Of a stretch of 64,000 nucleotides of DNA, positions 55,513-64,000 are shown piece by piece. Position 1 is the first letter of the stretch. The number at the start of each line of letters is the position of its first letter. The stretch is from Stereocaulon alpinum (taxonomy: Eukaryota > Ascomycota > Lecanoromycetes > Lecanorales > Stereocaulaceae), in assembly GCA_018257865.1 (NCBI GenBank), contig JAEUBA010000009.1:124001-188000 (forward strand). The letters run 5' to 3'. A model generated the notes under the pieces. That model saw only the letters and a list, made by a program, of their open reading frames with translations. It was not told where the DNA came from and did no database searches. Both the position numbers and the translations under genes were made by a program.

Positions 55513-56700
55513 TCATATGTGTGGAACAAAGTTCGGCCATTGAGTAGAGTGGAAGGCGCTGGCGGGTAATGCCCGTAAGCTGATGAAGACTTCGACGAGC
55601 ATGTAGATTCGGACGATGGTGTATATGGGGAGTCCATTCCAAATACACCACCTCAGTATGTGGTTGACACGCCCCTGGACCTTGTCTATCGCGACAAGCA
55701 TTAGGGAAAGGGCATATACACTTGCATAAGCTAGACAGTAGAGACTGCTTGCTCGCCACATCCATAATTCCACTGTCGATGGGAGCGTTTCGTGCCAGGA
55801 TGCAACGTGAATCGCCCCGAAAGCTGTGAATGCAAAGATACATGCTCCACCATATAACAAAGGGTTTGAGGCGGTTGATCTCACATTCAATACCATATCA
55901 GCGAATATATCCTGGCCAGCCCAAATATATTCTTCCCAGGCATCTATTTGGTCTTGATATGCGGACCCTGAGAGCGCTGCAACTGCCCCTTCCGAGCAAG
56001 GTATCATTAAGGGCACACTACAATTCTGAGGCTTGGACCACCAAAGTCCATATATGGCAACAGCACCGACAATGTATGCCGAAGTGGTGACTTCAAGAAG
56101 TGAAAGCGCTTGATGTTGATATATACGGGTTATAGCCTGACTCAAAATCCATAGTCCTTGTATACATGCAAAGACTTTGGTGATTGAATCTGACTTCGCC
56201 AGGTCATCAAGCTGGGACTTATCCTTTCTTTTAAGCACTTCAATCCATTCTTTGGCATGTGAGAGTTGGCCATCTCGGGCATATTGGATATCGACGACCC
56301 GCAGTTGGTGTCTGCGAGTCGGTGATTGGAGACAGAATCCACCCATCATAAGAAAATATGCATGCGCCAAGGATAGATCAGCGGATAGAAGCTGAAATAG
56401 GTGCTTTAGTTGGTAAGCATCTGACAACTCGTCCAAAGCAACGTAAAGTATATATTCTGGAGCGAGAAGGCATATCAGACACGCCCCCATCCTACTCCTG
56501 ACGATCTTTCTGCGGAAGTTGTCCGGACGCTCTATGTCGAAACACGGCACAGGTAGATGGATAACAGTCCACACAGACAGGAAGATTGCCGTCAAACAAC
56601 TCCACAGGATGTCGATAGTTCCACGGCCACAATCCGCTTTGACAAAGGCGCGGACAAGCGTCGAATCGGTCAAGTTGAGAATTTGGCTGGTAGAAATCAT
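55513..56700 (-). CDS. Conserved fungal multi-pass membrane protein, 395 aa
   Basis: A single open frame from ATG 56700 to the stop at 55513. The N-terminal motif GRGTIDILWSCLTAIFLSVWTVIHLPVP, followed by RRKIVRSRMGACLICLLAPEYI, is the signature of a large uncharacterised Pezizomycotina membrane family ('RGTxDILWSCLxTIFxCxWxxxHxNxP'). After a cytosolic loop (HAYFLMMGGFCL, then a charged helix EWIEVLKRKDKSQLDDLAK) come about five further hydrophobic segments: ACIQGLWILSQAI, YIVGAVAIYGLWW, LLYGGACIFAFTAFGAIHVA, the following LYCLAYASVYALSLMLVAI, and LPIYTIVRIYMLVEVFISLRAL. No transporter or enzyme motif is visible. The C-terminus is shorter than in some relatives, so a further 3' exon cannot be excluded. 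It is unrelated in sequence to the membrane protein at 4874. Confidence 0.75.
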   Translation of the reverse strand: MISTSQILNLTDSTLVRAFVKADCGRGTIDILWSCLTAIFLSVWTVIHLPVPCFDIERPDNFRRKIVRSRMGACLICLLAPEYILYVALDELSDAYQLKHLFQLLSADLSLAHAYFLMMGGFCLQSPTRRHQLRVVDIQYARDGQLSHAKEWIEVLKRKDKSQLDDLAKSDSITKVFACIQGLWILSQAITRIYQHQALSLLEVTTSAYIVGAVAIYGLWWSKPQNCSVPLMIPCSEGAVAALSGSAYQDQIDAWEEYIWAGQDIFADMVLNVRSTASNPLLYGGACIFAFTAFGAIHVASWHETLPSTVELWMWRASSLYCLAYASVYALSLMLVAIDKVQGRVNHILRWCIWNGLPIYTIVRIYMLVEVFISLRALPASAFHSTQWPNFVPHI

Positions 56701-57472
56701 CGTGGTGGTGGTCGGGCTTCGCAGGATGTATATCTGTCCGCCCGGGACAGATCGATGCGCTGGATAGCCTTGTCCGGAGACAAATGTGGCAAACGGAGCC
56801 GAAGATCTTCGAGGATCACGCGCGGAGCGTTCCCCAAGAGAGCAGATGCAGAGAATTAACTGCTGCGCGGAGTTGCTTTGAAGCGAATGTCAAGGACTTT
56901 GACCACTGCAAATGACGATTGCTGCGATAGATTGCCCCTGGATCTGACCAGTATGGGCAATGAAAGATTATTCTCTTCAATTTAACGCCGTATGCCTCGA
57001 ACGCGAATTGTCCCGCTTCAAGGGCCGTGCCGCCGCAAATTGACTCGTTGCTATGAGCGTTTTCGAAATGTAGGGTCAGTGCATCAATCAGAAACCTGGG
57101 AAGAGTGATAACAGAAAGGCAAATCTAAAAAAGTTGTGAGATTGTCGAAGCTTGCGACCGCAGCGCAGGCATCAAGCCCGCTAATCGACAGTGCATGACT
57201 GCGCCACCACCATCTTCAGCTTGCAGCAACCAATGACAACCCTTGGTAAGGCTGCCAAATATTGAGGCAGCATAAGCTGCTTCAACTCATTCATGAGGCC
57301 CAATAGACAAGGCTAACGTCGCGCATTAGAGATATGTACTGGCACTCATGCTCTATGTAGGTTGATTCAGCGAAGTAAGGTAAGCTAGGGAGTAATGGAC
57401 AGCCAACGCCAAATATGAACGCCTGGACGGCGCCAGTAAGCCCCTTAACGCCATAATACATATACCATTCCT
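56701..57472. other. Intergenic upstream of the 55513-56700 gene
   Basis: No gene is recognised. It includes the promoter of the membrane-protein gene and the 3' flank of the BSD gene. Confidence 0.4.
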
Positions 57473-58799
57473 TCATTCCCAATCCTCCTCTTCCTCATCA
57501 TCATTGCCCTTGCCCTTCGCTTCCTTCGGGCTTCCAGGCGCTCTGCTGGTAGCTCCACTGACAAGATCGTAGCTGGCGTCACTACCTTCTTCCGAGCGAC
57601 GTGACTCGTTAGGCTTGAGTGACGAGGACTCGGAGGCTGTTTCGTTGGGTTTGTGTATTGTAATAGATGATGATTGAGAGGCTGTGGGGATGTCGGACGC
57701 TTGGATAGTGGCGGTTGATACAGGGCGTTGTTGTGGAGTAGGGGATTCTTCATCATCTGAGTCATCACCCCAGCCAATCGTCTCGGCAGGCTCGTTAGCA
57801 GCACCTGAAAGCTGTAAGTCCTGAGTTGCGAATGGTAAAGGGCATAGAATTCAAACCTTTAAGCATCTCCCGTCTCCTTTGTTCTTCTGTTTCCACGACC
57901 ATCCGTAGGAAATAGTACCGGGTCCAGAATACAGGGTATTCTACCTTCTCAGGCACTAGCTTCTCCATCGTCCTGCGAAGCTCTGTGTACTTCTCCAGAT
58001 CAGTGGATATATCGTCCGTCTTCTTGTCAACATCGAAATCGTCCTTCCACTTTTCGTACTCTGGGCTGACTGGATCTTTCGTGAAGCTATCGAGGGAGGA
58101 ATGTATGGCGTGAAGTTGGGCGTCAAAGCGGGTAGTATGAATGACACGCTTGCCATCTTGGTCTTTGCTCTCAAACAGTATCTTCCTTGAGCCATCTTTG
58201 TTCGTCTCCTCAGTGGGTGGAGCAATAGTGACTGCGTCTCGAAGGAAATTGCCAATGTTTGCGCCGAACCTGAAGATAGCTGCATCAGCAGCCTCTTCCG
58301 CCTTTTCCAAGTCCTTCAGCCGCTTTGCAGCTTCTGCCCGGAAGCGTGATATGACACCCTCGGACTCTCGTAGTGCTTCGCTTTCCGTGCGCTTCTTCTC
58401 CGTGCCTTGCTCCTTGTCCTTCCCTTCGGCTTCGGGCTCGTCTGCAGTATCGTCGTCCCACGCGCCCGCATTTGACTCGCTTGACTGGCCTTGCTCCATA
58501 GACAGAGACCGCGCGCGGTTAACAATTGTTGATCTCAGGTCTGAGAAGCCCTTCAGAGCTTCACCACCGGCAGCACTACCTTGTTGTTTGGCGCCCTCAT
58601 AGTAGGGCATTCCCTGTCTCTTGACATCGCTGAAGAAGCCACCTAGCTTAGCACCCCATGGGCTTGCTGAAAACGATTTGTAAGCTTCTTTGAATTCTGT
58701 GTTCAGGTTGCCCTGTTTTTGTTTCTCGCCCGCTTCTTTCCTGGCAATCTCGTCCGGTGAGAGGACCTCCTCTTGGATGTGATCGTAGGCTACGTCCAT
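57473..58799 (-). CDS. BSD-domain protein (BSDC1-like), 2 exons, 424 aa
   Basis: Exon 1 is 58799-57857 and exon 2 is 57804-57473. The 52-nt intron joins EMLK|GAANEPAETIGWGDD in phase. The start is the first true ATG (MDVAYDHIQEEVLSPDE); the frame above it opens only with a TTG and would run antisense into IND1. Residues 30-110 form an amphipathic, Ala/Gly-rich helix region (WGAKLGGFFSDVKRQG). The BSD domain lies at about 225-305: LHAIHSSLDSFTKDPVSPEY, EKWKDDFDVDKKTDDISTDL, and VFWTRYYFLRMVV with its conserved FW-x-x-YF. The acidic C-terminus ends DDEEEEDWE, as in related proteins. BSD domains occur in TFIIH p62, synapse-associated proteins and BSDC1; this long form is closest to the latter, whose function is poorly known. 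Confidence 0.87.
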
Positions 58800-59019
58800 A
58801 CTGGGGCAAGTAAATCGAAGGTTTCTTAATGCGAGTGAGCTCTCAGAAGCTGTAGCTCCTTGAGCTGAAGTAACGCTGACTAGATCCTGTGTGTTTATTG
58901 TCAAGAGAGTGTGATTGGACAAAGGAGGGTGCAGGCGATCAATGCGGGCTTGGCGCATCCCGCCAGATCTCGGCCGAAACGCAAAGCCACTTGGACAACA
59001 TAACAATGAAGCTACTATT
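58800..59019. promoter_or_regulatory. 220-bp shared promoter of the BSD gene (-) and IND1 (+)
   Basis: The two start codons are divergent and only 220 bases apart, so control elements must be shared or closely packed. No TATA box is evident. Confidence 0.6.
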
Positions 59020-59954
59020 ATGACAAGGAGATTGTTCTCGACATTGAGACTTCTGCATCATGAGAACCCTTTGGGACTACCACGCTCCGGGGCCCCTCCC
59101 GAGCTTCCTCGACGGCAGCGCGGTCTGCCAGAGAAGCGCAATATCAGAAATGTACGCAAGGTGATAGCGGTCTCTTCAGCAAAGGGGGGAGTGGGCAAAT
59201 CGACAATAGCGGTCAATCTTGCTTTGGCATTTGCACGACATGGCCACCGCAGTGGCGTGTTGGATACGGATATCTTTGGACCGTCCATACCCACGCTACT
59301 GAATTTGTCCGGCGAACCACGACTGTCTGCGAGTATGAATCCCCACCAAGGCAGGCGTGGGCTTCATGCTAACACGAGATCCAAGACAACCAATTGATTC
59401 CTCTCTCGAACTATGGCGTTAAGTCGATGTCAATGGGCTACCTAGTCGCCGAATCCGCACCCGTTGTATGGCGTGGTCTGATGGTCATGAAAGCCTTACA
59501 GCAGCTCCTCCATGAAGTTGACTGGGGCGGACTTGACATCTTAGTTCTCGATCTACCCCCCGGGACCGGCGACACACAATTGACCATCACGCAACAAATC
59601 AAATTGGACGGAGCAGTCATTGTTTCTACGCCGCAGGACATCGCTCTGAAGGATGCAGTGAAGGGCATATCGATGTTCCAGAAGGTCTCGGTGCCGATTT
59701 TGGGTATGGTGCAAAATATGTCCGTGTTCGTGTGCCCGGGGTGTGGGCAGAGCACTCCTATCTTTGGGGCGGAGGGTGTGATGAGGACGTGCAATAGTCA
59801 CGGTATTGAGATGTTGGGGGATATACCGCTTGATGCTAAGATCTGCGATGACGCTGATCGTGGCAAGCCGACTGTGGTCGCTGAGCCGGAGAGTGTGAGA
59901 GGAAAGGCATTCCTGGCGATTGCGGAGAGGATTGGAAGGAGCATAGAGCTTTGA
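59020..59954 (+). CDS. IND1: Mitochondrial iron-sulfur protein Ind1 (NUBPL; Mrp/NBP35-type P-loop ATPase), 2 exons, 293 aa
   Basis: Exon 1 is 59020-59332 and exon 2 is 59386-59954. The 53-nt intron joins EPRLSA|NNQLIPLSNYGVKSMSMG in phase. The start at 59020 gives MTRRLFSTLRLLHHENPLGL, an arginine-rich, acid-free presequence typical of matrix import; the upstream in-frame ATG at 58942 is less suitable. The deviant Walker A motif is SSAKGGVGKST. Further landmarks are DTDIFGPSIPTLLNL, the LDLPPGTGDTQLTI switch II block, STPQDIALKDAVKGI, and the cluster-binding CPGC in MSVFVCPGCGQSTPIFG. Ind1 assembles or delivers Fe-S clusters to respiratory complex I. Length is about normal for the family and no breaks are seen. 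Confidence 0.93.
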
Positions 59955-60502
59955 ATGACTAGGATGAAGCTCACGTTCAGCGTCTCCAATGAGACACTCC
60001 GTTACCTCTTGCTAAGTCGAAACCTGCAAATGATATGCCAGCTCTAGCGTTGTCCAAGACTTACCTCCACCCTTTGGCTAGGGCGGGTCAGAGGACAGTC
60101 AAGGTTCTGCGGGTGACAAAGAGGCCCAGATACTTCGATGCAGTCCCCATTCAAAGCGATCGCCTTCGTCATAACCAGATTGTTCTTTCGAGACTTTCGT
60201 TCATTCCCTGAAAGCCAAACTTGGTTACAATCAGTCTCTGATAGGTACAAAGCTGAAAACTAATTTTTGTGCATCTGTCCGGCTTGACAACCTGCTACAC
60301 AATTCTAGGCACCATTGTCGCCAGCGGCCACGAGAAGAGGGGCACTTGTAGACACATGAGGTGTTAGAGAAGGAGTGATTGAATGGGTATCTCTTCAACA
60401 TCGCTCCAAGCTATGTATCAAACACGTTCCTCGCTATGCAAGAGCCGAATACAACCAGCAACGCCCTTCAATGCCTTCTATCATATATCATGTCTCGTTT
60501 CG
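59955..60502. other. Convergent intergenic region between IND1 and the Ran-binding-type gene
   Basis: No gene is recognised; both neighbouring 3' ends point into it. Confidence 0.5.
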
Positions 60503-63040
60503 TCATTTCTGTTCTTCCTTAAGCGATGCCGGGCTCGTTCCCAATCCCTCATCCGTGATTCCGGTACCGGGTCTGGCCAGCGGACTTCCTCGCCTCCCAG
60601 CATCAACTGGGGCTTGTCTTAGACCGCCACGGCCGTCAGTCCACCTCCGAGGTGGTGCATATCTAGAAGTCGAAACGATAGGCGATCTGTCTGGCGTTCT
60701 GCTTCTAGATCGATGCTTCAACAGTAATGGTGGCGTCTGCGGCGCTGTCTGTCTCTGTACTGAAGGCGACCGCCGATACTGACCAGGGTACTTCCAATTC
60801 TTGGTGTCATAGCCTTCATCCTCGTAGCTTGGGCTCTCAAGTCCCGTTGCGCTTTCAAAAACCTCCCGCCCTTCCTCGCCTAGGTAAGGCTCATCGTATC
60901 GTGACGGAGTTCCTTCGCGTCCGTAGTACTGATATTCCTCGCCTCTGCGCTTCACCGGGCTCTCATCGTAGGGATCAAAGCCAACGTGTCGTCGTGCCTC
61001 TTCACGCAGACGTCTGCGCTCTTGAACATCATTGCTTGCAGCTCCCGTTGATGCCGACTCGTTGAGGAAGAATGTGAGTATCTCATCCGATACTGACAGA
61101 TGAGGAGCTTGCTGGAATTGCTGGAGGGATAAAAGGCGAAGAAGAGTCTCGAGAAGCGAGAGCGATGTGCGGATTGGCGGTAGTGATAACCGATTTCCTT
61201 GCTGAATCTGCGGTGTTGGGGGTTGAAGTGAAGGCGAAGATGATGAGGGTTTGTTGACATTCAGGCAAGATAAGGCCGACATCATCTGTTGATCTAGGGA
61301 TGGGGTTCGAGAGGCTCTAGTGGGTCCTGATGAGGTCGTGGCGGCTTCGTCTTCATCTTCGGAATCTTCAGCTTCGGTATAGACCTCGAAAGCTATCCAT
61401 TCAGGGTCGAGGTTTAATGGCAAGCGCCATGGGTCTGGCTTCTTTGAAGCCACAAGTGTTTGGTCATTGACAGCGTCACCCTTCTCTATAGACTGAACTA
61501 TGCCGTTCGTCTCGTGGTCTTCATAGTCTTGTCCATCATCGTCATCGTACTGACCCATCATTCGCCTCGGAGGGTTAGCGTTGGGGTCCCTTTTCAAAAG
61601 TAGGACAGGGCTGTTCGTTCCTCCTTCATTTCCAATATTGAGGATTTTGCCTGTATCCGCATAGAAAATCTTGGACAATTCATGTATTGGTACTACTTCT
61701 CGTATGCCCGCCATAGGTACCTCAAGGTAAGGTCCCGGCTGGACTTCCCCATCCTCGAAATCGTGAACACGGTCATCCTCAAGATCTTCGACAATGAGCA
61801 GCTGATATGCATACTCATCTGTTTTCACTTCACCTTCCATCTGCTGTGCAAAGTGATCGCCGTCCTCAACGTTCGAGTTCGACGAGGTAGGGGCGTTCCC
61901 TTTCGGGTGGGGTGACTCTGCTTGCTCGCGAGTAGCTGGCAACGTGTACAAAGCAGTAACCGGTACTCGCATAAGTCTGACATCCGCTTTGTGAATGACC
62001 TCCTTCCAGGTACTCTTTCGAACATCCTCCTCTTTCTGTGGAGGAGCATGACCCAGGAAGAGCATATACATTGACAGTGTGAAGGTTGGGCCAATCTGAA
62101 TGAAGTCCGAAGCCGAGACACCGTATTGCGAATCTCCGGCAGTGAGGAAAGTGCTGGCCTGTAGTAAGCGAGAAGGCGAAACAGTCGACGGTAGTGTCGA
62201 AGAGAGGGTGGCGCCCGATGCTGTGATAGCCAGATTGATGAGCGGAACTGCGTCCTCGATACGGCTGAGCAGTTTGTGGATTGCTTGAATTATGTGCTTT
62301 AATTCTCGTTCATGCTGAGCTTTATCATAGGCTTTGGGGCTTTTCTTTTGCATCGACTCTTCCGCGTTTGCTGCGGTGGCTAGACGCTGCCCTAGGTTCT
62401 GGATCTCCCATCGAAGAGATTTGGTAAGGGAGACAGCAGACTCAAGAGAAGTGTTGCCGCGAGCAGAACTGGTATGACCCATTAGAAACCATGTCATGTT
62501 TGTTTTCTACAATTGGTTACATACATCAATTCGATCATATCAATCGCAGGGGATATGATCTAACACCAAAAGTCAGAGCCTTGGCCCGGATACATTTCGT
62601 AATGACAGCAGCACAACGAACATGAATTCGAGAGCACAAAGGCTTATTTCAGAGCAAGTACGGTGCGGTTCGCGTACGGTGCATTCTTAGCTTCGGAGGA
62701 GGAACACATACTCTTATCTTACTGTTGAGTCGCTCCTGCAAGTCTTGAAGCTCTTCTCTCTCATGACCCTCTACGGTCTACCATCCAACATCAGTAAGAA
62801 GTCCCAAATTATGTCGACAGATGGATAGCGACCTTGAGGAGCCTCGACGACTGCTTCAGTGCATATCCGGCTGTTATGGTGATACCTGATCTGCATAAAG
62901 ATTAATACTGAGTGAAGACATTGAAATTCATGCAGGAACCTTATGGCATAGTTCATCGCCTGCTGGGTCACCTGCGACCGATGTCAGATCCGCTCGATCC
63001 ACATCTTTTTGTGTCGTACCTTTCCCAGAAAGATATCCAT
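60503..63040 (-). CDS. Fungal Ran-binding-type protein (Ran-binding family), 6 exons, 725 aa
   Basis: Exons: 63040-63020, 62971-62940, 62890-62833, 62777-62712, 62559-62525, 62468-60503; every join is in phase. The first 70 residues come from five tiny exons: MDIFLGK|VTQQAMNYAIR|SGITITAGYALKQSSRLLK|TVEGHEREELQ..., then IISPAIDMIELI|SARGNTSLESAV. Without them the long exon appears to start at a false ATG (62497) inside intron 5. Conserved features continue: LSRIEDAVPLINLAITASGA, TVSPSRLLQASTFLTAGD, and WRLPLNLDPEWIAFEVY. The C-terminal 250 residues are disordered, with repeated RRR/SRTP segments. I recognise this as the fungal family described as RanGTP-binding proteins, linked to nuclear transport; the assignment is from memory of the family and rests on the N-terminal third. 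Confidence 0.8.
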
Positions 63041-63527
63041 TACTATTTAGGTCGCGCCTTGGCACGCGATCAGCAGTCGCATCTATATCCGGCTCTGTGA
63101 ACACGTCCTCGTTACGACAGCATTTTTGCGTTTGAAAATAAGTGTATACACATATAATTGAAGAATGGAAGTAATACGCGTGTTTTATGCTTTCAAAGAG
63201 TCACATTGAGTCTGCCAAGAGTCAACATCATCGGAAGCGCTAACAGTCCTGCCGTAGCCGAGCCGTTAGTGCGGAATTCTAACGGTTGATCAATTTTCCT
63301 CGAAGGCTGAACAAGGTCGAAGTCCAACACTACTGAGAGACAAAGAAGCCTAGTCATCTGGGCCATATTGTGCGAGGGTCCCAATCGAAGTTTTGAAATC
63401 TCAGGACGGAAATTCCAAACTGCGGCGAAACAGTACTATGATAAGCACAAAGCGCAGCTGAAGCATCCGCATTATCAGATTATCCAAGGCCCAAGCGGTC
63501 GTTAGTCCTCCCTCACGCATAGTCACC
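63041..63527. promoter_or_regulatory. 487-bp divergent upstream region of the Ran-binding-type gene (-) and SUP35 (+)
   Basis: Two divergent starts flank it, and no other gene is recognised within it. Confidence 0.5.
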
Positions 63528-64000
63528 ATGTCGGGGCTCGACTCCTGGGAGGACGATCCAGCGGCGCAGGACGACAACCTTGCCCAACAAACACAGCAGA
63601 ATCTCAACATCAACCCGCAGAGCAGGCGGGGTAACACCTTCACACCCAACGCCAATACGTTTCAACCAGGCGCTCAATCATTCCAGCCTGGGCAGCAATA
63701 CCAACAGTATGGAGGATACGATCAATCACAACAATATGGTCAATACTACAATCAGCAACAACAATATGGGGGCACTTACCCTCAATATGGGCAGCAGTCC
63801 TATGGGCAGTACAACCAAGGCTATGGCCAAGCACAACCTTACAATCAAGGCTACAGTTCGCAGCAACAGCAGCCCCAGCAGAGACAAGTTCCTATAATAG
63901 CAAAGAGGCCTTCGGCCACAGATCCCCCTGCCGCCACATCAGCGCCCCCACCAAAACCTGCCGAGAAGTCAGGACCGGCCGTCGTCAAGACCCTTTCGAT
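63528..64000 (+). CDS. SUP35: Translation release factor eRF3 (Sup35), N-terminal part, cut by the window end
   Basis: ATG 63528 (context TCACCATGTC) opens a frame that is still open at base 64000 (157 codons). The start MSGLDSWEDDPAAQDDNLAQ is the standard N-terminus of filamentous-fungal eRF3. It is followed by FTPNANTFQPGAQSFQPGQ and a Q/N/Y/G-rich stretch (about residues 60-130: QQYGGYDQSQQYGQYY, GTYPQYGQQSYGQYNQGY). A basic/Pro-Ala linker (PIIAKRPSATDPPAA) and VVKTLSI then follow. eRF3 is the GTPase partner of eRF1 in translation termination; its EF-Tu-like GTPase core lies beyond the window. The Q/N-rich segment corresponds to the prion-forming region of yeast Sup35, though prion behaviour here is only inferred. 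Confidence 0.93.
   Translation, partial: MSGLDSWEDDPAAQDDNLAQQTQQNLNINPQSRRGNTFTPNANTFQPGAQSFQPGQQYQQYGGYDQSQQYGQYYNQQQQYGGTYPQYGQQSYGQYNQGYGQAQPYNQGYSSQQQQPQQRQVPIIAKRPSATDPPAATSAPPPKPAEKSGPAVVKTLS

Noticed and set aside
58800..59006. N-terminal extension of the BSD gene upstream of 58799
   Set aside because: It opens with TTG, is not conserved, and overlaps the presequence region of IND1 on the other strand.
62497..62497. ATG at 62497 as start of the Ran-binding-type protein
   Set aside because: It lies inside intron 5; the upstream mini-exons restore the conserved N-terminus in phase.
1..64000. Secondary-metabolite cluster, CRISPR array or bacterial-type defence system
   Set aside because: No PKS, NRPS or terpene genes, no spaced direct repeats, and the genes present are eukaryotic and functionally unrelated.

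Overview
The window is nuclear DNA from a filamentous ascomycete (Pezizomycotina). Genes carry short introns of about 50-120 nt with GT..AG ends. The families are typical of this group: ATG13, TSR2, SUP35, IND1, an RGT1-type Zn2Cys6 factor, a ZIP transporter, a DUF6604 protein, HET-domain remains and kelch membrane proteins. A Ty1/copia element carries dense C-to-T/G-to-A decay at CpA/TpG, the signature of repeat-induced point mutation (RIP). I saw no tRNA, rRNA or CRISPR array. Exon joins were derived by hand from splice signals, reading phase and family similarity.

Left half (1-31.7 kb) is gene-poor and decayed. It holds the 3' end of an unidentified gene (1-272), an LPPEIR-type (F-box/2EXR-like) pseudogene with three in-frame stops (493-1428), a small Gly/Gln-rich stress-type protein (1767-2227, -), a CorA-like pseudogene (3656-4360, -), a polytopic membrane protein (4874-6463, +), a HET-domain remnant (6771-7466, -) and an HNH-domain protein with a long acidic tail (8136-9641, -). 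From 12608 to 20857 (-) lies a kelch-repeat, single-pass membrane protein gene cut by a 6.46-kb RIPed copia retrotransposon (13120-19583). That element carries its own nested 1.19-kb insertion (14056-15246). A second, hardly RIPed 5' fragment of the same family lies at 21688 to about 22870. A three-exon DUF6604 gene (24002-26437, -) and a ZIP zinc/iron transporter (27407-28626, -) follow, then about 3 kb with no gene I can recognise.

Right half (31.7-64 kb) is dense and mostly intact housekeeping: catalase (+), SIS-domain sugar-phosphate isomerase (+), ATG13 (+), an ankyrin/RCC1/BTB protein like metazoan IBtk (+), RGT1-like zinc-cluster factor (-), TSR2 (-), hormone-sensitive-lipase-type hydrolase (+), a second membrane protein (-), BSD-domain protein (-) divergent from IND1 (+), a six-exon Ran-binding-type protein (-), and the first 157 codons of SUP35 (+), cut by the window end.

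The genes do not form one pathway or biosynthetic cluster. The main biology is the boundary between a decaying, transposon-hit compartment and a conserved one, plus a readable history at 12.6-20.9 kb: host gene, copia insertion, RIP, then a later nested insertion.
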